From the NCBI GenBank assembly GCA_041694215.1, contig JASMTO010000098.1, positions 1 through 12,740 on the forward strand: 12,740 nt of DNA, in the 5' to 3' direction. This document shows positions 6,495 to 12,740 of the stretch, in pieces (position 1 is the stretch's first letter; every line of letters starts with the position of its first letter). The position numbers were made by a program, and so were the translations under genes. A model generated the notes under the pieces. It saw only the letters and a list, made by a program, of their open reading frames with translations, was not told where the DNA came from and made no database searches. Source of the DNA: Flexistipes sp041694215. GTDB taxonomy: Bacteria; Chrysiogenota; Deferribacteres; Deferribacterales; Flexistipitaceae.

Positions 6495-7331
6495 ATGAAG
6501 ATTGCCGTTGTTAGCGGTAAAGGTGGTGCTGGTAAAACCACCTTTACCATTTTACTATCCGATTATTTGATGAATATGACCAAGAGGGTTTTGGTTGCTG
6601 ACTTAGATGTGGAAGAGCCCAATGTAAATCTTTTTTTTAAAAAGCAGCTAGCTTATTCTGATATTGATACTTACTTTCCAAAGCATATCCGAGAAAACTG
6701 TACTTACTGTAAAGAGTGCGCTGAGAAATGCCTGTTTAATGCATTAATAGTGGCGAAGGATTTTTGGCTTGTTGTTCCCGAATTATGCCATTCTTGCAAA
6801 TTATGTGAGCATGTGTGCAAATTTTCTGCTATAGTCGAAGATAAAAGAAAGATTGGAGAGATTGGGAAAAGTTTTGAAAAATTACCACATTTGATTGAAG
6901 GGAGACTAAATATTGGAGAATCTTTGGCAACTGCATTAATAGAAAGTGTTAAAAACGAAATTGATAACATTAAAAATAACTATGACTTTATATTAATGGA
7001 CGCTCCTCCTGGGACATCTTGTCCTGCTATAGAGACATGTAAAGATGCAGACAGAATAATTGTTGTTGCTGAAGATACCCCTTTTGGATTCAGTGACTTT
7101 AAAGTTTTATCTGCTATGCTTAAAGAGATAAAAAAGGATTTTTCCCTTGTTATTAACAAATTTACAGATGGTCATGATTTTTTTGAGTATGCTGAGGAAA
7201 ATGATATAGATATAATGGGAATAATTCCTTTTGATAAAAAAATAGTTGAAGATTATGCAACAGGTGGAAAACTCAAATCAAACGTCAACTTTGAAAATAT
7301 ATTAATGTACATTTATGGGGATAAAAATTGA
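6495..7331 (+). CDS. MinD/ParA-family P-loop ATPase with inserted 2[4Fe-4S] ferredoxin domain (copy 1)
   Basis: The 278-residue protein has the deviant Walker A GKGGAGKTT (8-16), then a ParA-like VADLDVEEPN (34-43). A ferredoxin domain is inserted at about 66-112. Its two cluster motifs are C69-x2-C72-x2-C75-x3-C79 and C98-x2-C101-x2-C104-x3-C108. Walker B follows as ILMDAPPGTSCP (166-177), with the family Cys at 176. Family knowledge: such soluble ATPases occur in MRP/NifX-type clusters and the ORP complex of sulfate reducers, presumably for metal-cluster assembly. The ribosome site is weak, but the P-loop position supports this start. The next gene overlaps by 4 nt. Specific substrate and partner are inferred from neighbours only. 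Confidence 0.9.
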   Translation: MKIAVVSGKGGAGKTTFTILLSDYLMNMTKRVLVADLDVEEPNVNLFFKKQLAYSDIDTYFPKHIRENCTYCKECAEKCLFNALIVAKDFWLVVPELCHSCKLCEHVCKFSAIVEDKRKIGEIGKSFEKLPHLIEGRLNIGESLATALIESVKNEIDNIKNNYDFILMDAPPGTSCPAIETCKDADRIIVVAEDTPFGFSDFKVLSAMLKEIKKDFSLVINKFTDGHDFFEYAEENDIDIMGIIPFDKKIVEDYATGGKLKSNVNFENILMYIYGDKN

Positions 7332-8197
7332 AAGAAATTGTGGTGGTAAGCGGTAAAGGCGGAGCGGGCAAATCAACAGTAACTGCTGCATTATCATACT
7401 TTTTAGATAAAAATGATGTTTTAATTGATGCCGATGTTGATGCTCCTAATATGAAGATTTTGTTGGAGCCTAAAACGATAAAAAAAGAAGACTTTTATTC
7501 AGGGAAAGAATTTAGGATAGAGACAGAAGTTTGCACAAATTGCGGGAAATGTTATGAAGAGTGTGCCTTTAATGCAATTGATTTTTTAGATTCTTGTTAT
7601 GTTATTGATCAGATTTCATGCGAGAGCTGTGGGTTATGCCAATTTATTTGCCCTGTCAATGCTGTAAGTGATTTCCCTAAACTGACCGGGAAAAAATTTC
7701 TATCTTATATAAAGTATGGTTTTCAAATGGTGCATGCTTCCCTCAATCCTGCAGAGGAAAATTCCGGAAAGCTGGTTACTGATATTAAAAAAATGGCAAA
7801 AACGATTGCAGAAGAGCAAGAAGCTAAAATAATATTGATAGATGGCCCTCCAGGGATAGGGTGCAGCGCCATATCTGCAATATCGGGAAGTGATACAGTG
7901 TTACTTGTTGTTGAATCAAGTATTTCAGGGTTGCACGATATGGAAAGACTTATAGAGTTGGTAAAAAAATTTAATATCCAAAAAAAAGGGTTTATCAATA
8001 AATTTGGAGTTAATCCTGAAATTGATGAAAAGGTGATTCATATGTTTGAAAAAAATGATGTGGATATAATTGGCTATCTAAATTTTTCTGAAAAAATTCC
8101 GGAATTATTGAAAAAAAGACAAATACTAACCGAGGACAAGTTTTATTACAAAAATTTTGAAAATGTTTTTTTAAAATTAGCTGAGGAGGCAAAATGA
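7328..8197 (+). CDS. MinD/ParA-family P-loop ATPase with inserted 2[4Fe-4S] ferredoxin domain (copy 2)
   Basis: This 289-residue paralogue of the preceding gene has Walker A GKGGAGKST (9-17), LIDADVDAPN (32-41), and ferredoxin motifs at C69/72/75/79 and C98/101/104/108. Walker B is IDGPPGIGCS (171-180) with Cys 179. The start is TTG, embedded in TTGA with the TGA of copy 1, and GGGGA (7317-7321) serves as ribosome site. No ATG lies near enough upstream in frame, and the Walker A position requires this start. The overlap implies translational coupling and roughly matched amounts, so the two ATPases may act as a heterodimer, since ParA/MinD proteins dimerise on ATP. The next gene again overlaps by 4 nt. 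Confidence 0.9.
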   Translation: MKEIVVVSGKGGAGKSTVTAALSYFLDKNDVLIDADVDAPNMKILLEPKTIKKEDFYSGKEFRIETEVCTNCGKCYEECAFNAIDFLDSCYVIDQISCESCGLCQFICPVNAVSDFPKLTGKKFLSYIKYGFQMVHASLNPAEENSGKLVTDIKKMAKTIAEEQEAKIILIDGPPGIGCSAISAISGSDTVLLVVESSISGLHDMERLIELVKKFNIQKKGFINKFGVNPEIDEKVIHMFEKNDVDIIGYLNFSEKIPELLKKRQILTEDKFYYKNFENVFLKLAEEAK

Positions 8198-8532
8198 AAG
8201 TACTTGTTACAGCAACCAGTAATAATGAAAATAGTCTGATGGATCCGAGGTTTGGCAGAGCTAAGTTTTGGTATATTAGTGACCTTGATAAAGGTAAGAG
8301 CTATTTTATAGACAACAGTAAAAGTGAATCTTTTGAACATGGAGCAGGTATGCAGGCTGCTGCAAGTGCGCTTGAAGAGGGTGTTGATGTGATTATAACA
8401 GGTTCAGTAGGTCCTAAAGCATTTGACATAATTAAGAGAAAAGGTGTACAAGTGTTTCTGGGTGACAGCGAAAAAAGTATTGTGGATAATTTGAATGACT
8501 TTAAAAAAAATTTACTGAGTGAACAAAAGTAA
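8194..8532 (+). CDS. NifX/NifB-C-fold protein (dinitrogenase Fe-Mo cofactor family), copy 1
   Basis: The 112-residue protein shows the family pattern: MKVLVTATSN strand, DPRFGRAKFW (17-26), the GAGMQAAASALEEGVDVII helix-strand (about 50-68), TGSVGPKA (69-76) and a final strand GVQVFLG. NifX, NafY, the NifB C-terminal domain and MTH1175-like proteins share this RNase H-like fold and carry Fe-Mo or Fe-S cluster precursors. In ORP of Desulfovibrio the fold holds a Mo-Cu cluster. No nifHDK genes are near, so nitrogen fixation is not implied. The ATG lies in ATGA with the preceding stop, and GAGGAGG (8183-8189) precedes it. The bound cofactor is unknown. Confidence 0.88.
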   Translation: MKVLVTATSNNENSLMDPRFGRAKFWYISDLDKGKSYFIDNSKSESFEHGAGMQAAASALEEGVDVIITGSVGPKAFDIIKRKGVQVFLGDSEKSIVDNLNDFKKNLLSEQK

Positions 8533-8551
8533 ATACAAGGGAGATAACAAG

Positions 8552-8902
8552 ATGAAAATTGCAATGCCTATGATAAGTGAAGAACAGATTAGTGACCATT
8601 TTGGCCACAGCAAAATGTTTTTAATTGCCGAAGTCAACGGAGATGAAATTCAGGATTTAAAGTATTATGATGCCCCGGAGCATGCGTTTGGTTCGCTACC
8701 TATGTGGCTTATATCAATGGGTGTGGATGTTCTCCTTTGCAAAGGTTTGGGGCAAAAGGCCGTGGAAATTTTGAATTCAAGAAATGTGCAGGTGTTTGCC
8801 AATGTGATAGACTCTAATCCTGTTAAAGCGATCAAATCTTATTTGGAAGGTAATTTGGGAAAATCAGATGCTTTTTGTTCAGGTAGCGGAAACTGCCACT
8901 AG
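8552..8902 (+). CDS. NifX/NifB-C-fold protein, copy 2, with Cys/His tail
   Basis: I choose ATG 8552, giving 116 residues, because AGGGAG (8538-8543) precedes it and MKIAMPM is the usual family opening. A GTG at 8519 is in frame but would add 11 unlikely residues overlapping the previous gene. SDHFGHSKMF (14-23) is the typical HFG(H/R) segment, GVDVLLCKGLGQKAVEIL (57-74) follows, and the end CSGSGNCH carries Cys and His. Many cluster-carrying members of this family have Cys/His-rich tails, so metal binding is plausible. It is only distantly like the preceding copy. It is the last gene of the plus-strand cluster, 19 bases after the previous stop. No clear terminator follows. Confidence 0.87.
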   Translation: MKIAMPMISEEQISDHFGHSKMFLIAEVNGDEIQDLKYYDAPEHAFGSLPMWLISMGVDVLLCKGLGQKAVEILNSRNVQVFANVIDSNPVKAIKSYLEGNLGKSDAFCSGSGNCH

Positions 8903-9144
8903 AGGTATTAAATAGATTTACAAGTTAAAAACTGCTGCAAGAATAAAAATAGAGTTAAGCCAGTAAAGACTTTCGTTGGTAGGTTTTTAGTAATTCTTAT
9001 TTGTTGGTCATACTGTAGCAACAATTTGGTATAACCTTCGTGGTTATTCAAAATTTCATATATGGACTTTGTTGTTAAAAATAACAAGTTCTCTGGTAAG
9101 ACCGGAAGGTTCAACTGATTTATCCTTGAAGCCTCCAACCTCAT
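8903..9144. other. Convergent spacer with no clear gene
   Basis: This stretch separates the NifX cluster from the convergent PHP-glycosyltransferase gene. A minus-strand open frame (GTG 9153 to 8908, 81 codons) overlaps the hairpin. It has no good ribosome site and no family I recognise, so it is not called a gene, although a decayed remnant is possible. A short hairpin ATAACC-TTCGT-GGTTAT lies at 9031-9047 without a T-run. Confidence 0.5.
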
Positions 9145-9188
9145 TTTAAGCACTTAGGGCACTTTTAACGGTGCCCTGAATGCTTAAA
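9145..9188. terminator. Long hairpin at the end of the PHP-glycosyltransferase gene, possible terminator
   Basis: The arms 9145-9162 and 9171-9188 pair over 18 positions with one mismatch and one wobble, around the loop TTTTAACG. The core AGGGCAC/GTGCCCT is perfect. The TAA stop of the minus-strand gene (9148-9146) lies inside the stem, so the last 13 codons form the hairpin. On the plus strand a T-rich stretch (TTCTTTTGTTT) follows a few bases later, and on the minus strand none does. It may end plus-strand read-through or protect the minus-strand mRNA. Confidence 0.5.
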
Positions 9189-11560
9189 TCATTCTTTTGT
9201 TTATGTGTGGCAGTTTCTGTATCCAAAAGATTCCTGAGAATTTTGTTAAGATCGTAATTTTCAATTACGCGATTTCTGGATGCTGTTTTTAGTTTCAAAT
9301 ATTCTGTATTGTTATTTTTTTTCATCTCAATAATGTTAGCGGCAATGTTTACCCAGGTATCTTTATCCACCGGAGCTACAAACCCAGTTTCTCCGTCTTT
9401 TACTATTTCTTGAGGGCCGCCAATGTTTGATACCAGAGCAGGGATTCCACATGCCTGAGCCTCCAAAACAGCCATGCCAAAGGTATCGGTAACGCTGGGG
9501 AATGCCAAAAGATCTGCTGAATTATAGATTTCAGGTAAATCTTTGTACTCAATCTTGCCCATAAGAGTAATATCCTTATTTCGTTTTACTTTTTTGTATA
9601 ATGTTTTGAAATAAGGGCCGTCACCAACTATTTCAAGTTTTACGTCCTCAAATCTTTTTTGAAGTTTTTCAAAAAACTCAATGAGAAAATCCATATTTTT
9701 GTCTTTTGATATCCTGCCCACATAAAGCAACTTAAAGTGTTTATTCTCTTTATATTTGGCATATGGTTTGAAAATATCTGTTTCGATTCCCCTGTTGAAA
9801 TAATCCAAATTTAATCTGCTGAACCCTTTATTTTCAAGTTTTTGCATGTATTCATTTGTAGGGACAAGTGTTTTATCCATTTTTAAAAAAAACCAGTCTG
9901 TGTAAGTATCTACAATATCAGTAATATCTTTATCTCCTGCTATTTCATTAACCTCACAAGCAAAATCGGTATGATAAATTCCAGTGCATTTTATATTTAA
10001 AAGATTTGCGATTAAAAGCCCGGCAAGTCCCATAGGCCCGGGAGTCGAAATGTAAATCTCATCTGGATTATACTCATAAACAAACTTCAAAAGCCTCAGC
10101 ATTGAAGGAATCTTCACCTCAAGATGGCTATAATAGGGCATTTTCAGATTGTGCACTGATGGGATTATTTTTACACGACCCGGCAGATTTTCAGGGATTT
10201 CTTTATCTTTGAGTGTGGCAACAAACATCAAATTTGAATCCATTTCCGTTGCTTTCTTTGCAATCGTTTGAAGGGTTATGGAAACTCCGTTAAGATCATT
10301 TATTGTGTCTGTAAACCATAATACATTCTTCTTTTTTAGAAATTTGTTATCTAAAATATCTTTTTTTAGGTTTTCTATCATTTCTTTACCGGCATACATA
10401 TGTTTAAAAGAGGTGTAAAAAGGCATCGTTATAAAAATTCCGGGTATAGCTGAAGAAGCTGATTTGCCCATTTTCACAATATCTAGGTTTGCAACACCTT
10501 TGTCAAATGACTTCAGCAAGATTTTAAAAATCTGATCTGTGCTGTCTGTGATTTTTTCATAGATTAAATCCAATCTTTTATCTATGTTGTCAGTATCTGT
10601 ACTTTGAATACTTTCCACGAGCTCAGCAATTGCTTTATAGACAGCACTTTTCTTTTTAGACTTCATTTTACTAAGTTTTATTTTATCTCTAAAACTAAGC
10701 TTACTTTTTTCAAATATCAGGCTGGTGATTTCCTGGATACTAGATTTTTTAAACGTTTTGTTTTTTTGTCTGGCAAAATCGCAGGCTATTTTATAAATAG
10801 CAAAGACAAGGCCCTGAAAGTTATTTGTTCTGCCTGAAGCCATTGTTTTTTTGTTTTTAATATTTTCTAAAAAACCATCCATATGTGTTTCTTTTGAAAC
10901 GGTGTATGTTTTGCCTGCAAAAAGACCGGCATGGTCGTCCGAACCTCCGGTAAACCCTTTCACCCAAGGGTTATCACTTATTGGCTCAATTCTGTAACGG
11001 GCATATAAATCATTAATGTGATGTTCCGTTAGTCCTCCGAGAATTGATAGCCATGAGTTGTTGTGCAATTCACTTCTACTGCCGTTTCTTACTTCAAAAA
11101 CATCGAAAAGCAGAATTAGCTTTTCCAGATGTTCTTTTGTTAGCTTGCCGTTCACTGAATAGGTTGCATGGGCAACTGAATAGGCAAGATTTTCCTCTTT
11201 TATAAACTCCCTAAAGGAGTAAATATCAGTGCGTACTTTCTGAATATTTCTAAACTGTTCATAGTTAAGACCGTAAACGAGGATATGAACTTTGCATCCA
11301 TCTTCTGGAAAGTATACTGTTGATTCCACACCTGTAATGACATTTTCTGGGTATTTTTCCTTTAGCTCCATTGAGCCCCTTATTTCATTATGATCGGTAA
11401 TGGTTACAAAATCCATTCCTCTTTGGACTGAAAGTTTATAGAGATCTTCCGGTTTCGAATAAGATTCCGAAGCCCCGAGCTTTTTCAAGAACCATTCTGA
11501 TGGCCGGCTTGAATACATTGAATGAAGATGTAAATCGGCTTTTATTAAATGATTATTCAT
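9146..11560 (-). CDS. PHP-domain / GT4 glycosyltransferase fusion
   Basis: This 804-residue protein joins two enzyme domains. Residues 1-220 are a PHP metallo-hydrolase domain with DLHLHS (9-14), TITDHNE (53-59), GVES (77-80), H92, AHATY (130-134) and GGSDDHAG (205-212), the usual metal ligands. Residues about 220-410 are a Lys-rich helical linker. Residues about 411-785 are a GT-B glycosyltransferase of family GT4: LWFTDT (414-419), NGVS (424-427), YHTD (529-532), LLYVGRISKDKN (611-622), VGDGPYF (645-651) and TDTFGMAVLEAQACG (691-705). That last segment is the EX7E region with Asp 692 in place of the first Glu, which occurs in some mannosyltransferase-like members. No signal or membrane helix is seen, so it is cytosolic or peripheral. 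GT4 enzymes transfer sugars from nucleotide-sugars to lipids or glycans. The acceptor and the PHP substrate are unknown. A CGGAGGT site precedes the ATG. Confidence 0.9.
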   Translation of the reverse strand: MNNHLIKADLHLHSMYSSRPSEWFLKKLGASESYSKPEDLYKLSVQRGMDFVTITDHNEIRGSMELKEKYPENVITGVESTVYFPEDGCKVHILVYGLNYEQFRNIQKVRTDIYSFREFIKEENLAYSVAHATYSVNGKLTKEHLEKLILLFDVFEVRNGSRSELHNNSWLSILGGLTEHHINDLYARYRIEPISDNPWVKGFTGGSDDHAGLFAGKTYTVSKETHMDGFLENIKNKKTMASGRTNNFQGLVFAIYKIACDFARQKNKTFKKSSIQEITSLIFEKSKLSFRDKIKLSKMKSKKKSAVYKAIAELVESIQSTDTDNIDKRLDLIYEKITDSTDQIFKILLKSFDKGVANLDIVKMGKSASSAIPGIFITMPFYTSFKHMYAGKEMIENLKKDILDNKFLKKKNVLWFTDTINDLNGVSITLQTIAKKATEMDSNLMFVATLKDKEIPENLPGRVKIIPSVHNLKMPYYSHLEVKIPSMLRLLKFVYEYNPDEIYISTPGPMGLAGLLIANLLNIKCTGIYHTDFACEVNEIAGDKDITDIVDTYTDWFFLKMDKTLVPTNEYMQKLENKGFSRLNLDYFNRGIETDIFKPYAKYKENKHFKLLYVGRISKDKNMDFLIEFFEKLQKRFEDVKLEIVGDGPYFKTLYKKVKRNKDITLMGKIEYKDLPEIYNSADLLAFPSVTDTFGMAVLEAQACGIPALVSNIGGPQEIVKDGETGFVAPVDKDTWVNIAANIIEMKKNNNTEYLKLKTASRNRVIENYDLNKILRNLLDTETATHKQKNDLSIQGTVKSALSA

Positions 11561-11595
11561 AATACCTCCGTTTTTTGTTTATAATATTAAAAACT

Positions 11596-11601
11596 ATTAT
11601 A
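11596..11601 (-). promoter_or_regulatory. Possible -10 element for the PHP-glycosyltransferase gene
   Basis: On the minus strand TATAAT (11601-11596) matches the -10 consensus exactly. It would start transcription near 11589, about 29 bases before the ATG at 11560. No good -35 lies 16-18 bases upstream, and the area is very AT-rich, so chance is possible. Confidence 0.3.
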
Positions 11602-11825
11602 ACTTTGTGATGAAAACTTTAAATAATTGTAAAAATATTATTAGTTTTGGAGAAGATGATAGGTTTGAATAATTATAAAAGTGGGTAAGTAGTTCATGGA
11701 AAAGATAGGGTAGTGGTTGACCACCTTCCGTGATAAAATATGCAAGTATGGTTAAAATGTAAAAGAGTTGTAAATGACAATAAATTACTTAAAATTTTTA
11801 TATTAAAGATATATAACAACTTCTT
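11602..11825. other. Divergent intergenic region
   Basis: The AT-rich spacer between the divergent glycosyltransferase and glycosidase-like genes holds a small palindrome GTGGTTGACCAC at about 11713-11724. TTGACC within it has only a poor -10 (TATGCA) 16 bases downstream, so a plus-strand promoter is not secure. No gene is seen. Confidence 0.4.
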
Positions 11826-12740
11826 ATGAAAAAAATATTGTTTTTTTTGATGTTTTTGATTTTGGCTAACACTTCTTTTGGAGCCGAAGCATTTTTCCGT
11901 GTCGAGGGCAATCTGACTGTTATTTCTCCTCTGGCAAATGCCATTTCAGACTCAGCCGATCTTTTGGAGAAAACAAAGTCAGAATATCCACTCATTTTTT
12001 CCCTAAACATCAGTAAAAATATTAATAATGGCTTTAAAGTATCGGCTATGAAGACTAATGGTCACTGGAAAATAGAAGTTTCTGGCAGTACTCAACAGAA
12101 TATTGTTTACGGTCTGTACTCTTTTCTTCAGGATGTAGCGGGCTTTCGTTTTGTGCATCCGGAGCAGACGGTAATCCCCAGCAGTATTTCTTTTGATAAT
12201 ATAAGTTATAATAAATTTCCCAACTTTGCAAATCGCGGTTTTCATCTGCATACGCTGCATCCCATTGAGCTTACAGAATATTTGCATGCGCCCTGGGAAA
12301 CAGGGGCTGTGGAGAAAATAGACAATTATTTTAAATGGCTTGTAAGAAATGGGCAAAACGTTTTTCAGTTTTATCTTTTGCGGAGTGTGAATTTGAAAAA
12401 GTGGAGTGAATATGTCCCTGAAATTGTTAAAAAAGCACACGGTTATGGATTAAAAGTAGGCATAATGACGTCATTTAGCATGATACAACAAAATGCGTTT
12501 CAATTTGTTACGCTGTTTAAGAATAACCATAAAAAGCAGATTGACGAGAAACTTGCAATACTATTCAACTCCGATTGGGATTTTGTAACCATTGATACAA
12601 CCATGGGGGAATTTTTACCGGATTTAAGGATTACACATCGGCAGGAAATTCAATATTTGATAAATAAAATTGAGAAAGACTACTCTGCTAAGGTTTTTCT
12701 TTCCACACATGTAATAAAAGATGAAAAACGAATATTACAT
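11826..12740 (+). CDS. Exported GH20/GH67-like N-terminal-domain protein, N-terminal part
   Basis: The frame runs from ATG 11826 through the right edge, giving 305 residues. A clear Sec signal peptide (MKKILFFLMFLILANTSFGA, cleavage near 19-22) fixes the start despite the lack of a strong ribosome site. NIVYGLYSFLQDVAGFRFV (92-110), then VIP (116-118), matches the pattern of the alpha/beta N-terminal domain shared by GH20 hexosaminidases and GH67 alpha-glucuronidases (YG-x2-x-FL-x-x2-GxRw...P). After it RGFHLHT (137-143), WLVRNGQNVFQF (171-182) and FVTIDTTMGEF (253-263) look like the start of a TIM-barrel. A periplasmic or surface glycan-active enzyme is inferred, possibly related to polymers made by the divergent glycosyltransferase. 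Catalytic acids cannot be assigned from this part, and the family call is moderate. Confidence 0.65.
   Translation, partial: MKKILFFLMFLILANTSFGAEAFFRVEGNLTVISPLANAISDSADLLEKTKSEYPLIFSLNISKNINNGFKVSAMKTNGHWKIEVSGSTQQNIVYGLYSFLQDVAGFRFVHPEQTVIPSSISFDNISYNKFPNFANRGFHLHTLHPIELTEYLHAPWETGAVEKIDNYFKWLVRNGQNVFQFYLLRSVNLKKWSEYVPEIVKKAHGYGLKVGIMTSFSMIQQNAFQFVTLFKNNHKKQIDEKLAILFNSDWDFVTIDTTMGEFLPDLRITHRQEIQYLINKIEKDYSAKVFLSTHVIKDEKRILH

Noticed and set aside
8519..8551. Upstream GTG start for the second NifX-fold gene
   Set aside because: It would add residues unlike the family opening, and the AGGGAG site is placed for ATG 8552.
8879..8902. CSGSGNCH tail as a heme motif
   Set aside because: The Cys spacing is not CXXCH, and the protein has no export signal, so c-type heme attachment is not expected.
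6288..8902. Nitrogenase cofactor (nif) operon
   Set aside because: Only NifX-fold proteins are present. No nifH, nifD, nifK, nifE, nifN or radical-SAM nifB domain is seen in the window.
8908..9153. 81-codon minus-strand open frame
   Set aside because: It starts with GTG inside a hairpin, has no convincing ribosome site and no recognisable family. It is kept only as a note on the spacer.
11798..12440. Two minus-strand open frames opposite the right-hand gene
   Set aside because: They lie antisense to a frame with a clear signal peptide and family-like motifs, lack known domains, and look like chance openings.

Overview
The window looks like chromosomal DNA of an anaerobic, AT-rich, Gram-negative bacterium. 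The sequence shows strong GGAGG-type ribosome sites, Sec lipoproteins, exported CXXCH heme proteins, a molybdopterin oxidoreductase and a NifX/MinD-ferredoxin ATPase cluster. This mix is typical of respiring anaerobes such as Deferribacterota or Desulfuromonadia-like lineages. The exact taxon is an inference and is not proven here. No tRNA, rRNA, CRISPR array or intact insertion sequence was seen.

Layout. (1) 1-687, minus strand: the N-terminal 229 residues of a cytoplasmic molybdopterin oxidoreductase, cut by the left edge. (2) 688-1018: a gene-free stretch with direct and inverted repeats next to that gene's likely promoter, then two back-to-back hairpins. (3) 6086 down to 1019, minus strand: a tight three-gene unit encoding a PhoX/DUF839 lipoprotein, a lipoprotein with two CXXCH motifs, and a secreted PD40 beta-propeller with one CXXCH motif. 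A textbook intrinsic terminator lies inside the first codons of the middle gene. (4) 6087-6287: the divergent control region, with a sigma70-like promoter overlapped by a 9-bp inverted repeat. (5) 6288-8902, plus strand: a DUF5320-like small protein, two paralogous MinD-type ATPases with inserted 2[4Fe-4S] ferredoxin domains, and two NifX-fold proteins, mostly overlapping by 4 nt or closely spaced. (6) 8903-9145: a short convergent spacer. (7) 11560 down to 9146, minus strand: an 804-residue fusion of a PHP hydrolase domain to a GT4 glycosyltransferase, ending in a hairpin that contains its stop codon. (8) 11826-12740, plus strand: the first 305 residues of an exported protein resembling the N-terminal part of GH20/GH67-type glycosidases.

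How the genes may work together. The minus-strand trio would place a metal-dependent phosphatase-like enzyme and two c-type heme proteins in the cell envelope. The clustering suggests a shared job, which I cannot name. The plus-strand cluster resembles the core of the anaerobe-specific 'orange protein' (ORP) gene sets and related MRP/NifX clusters, so handling of an iron-sulfur or Mo-containing cluster is the best guess. The best candidates for something undescribed are the PhoX/heme trio with its internal terminator, and the PHP-glycosyltransferase fusion.
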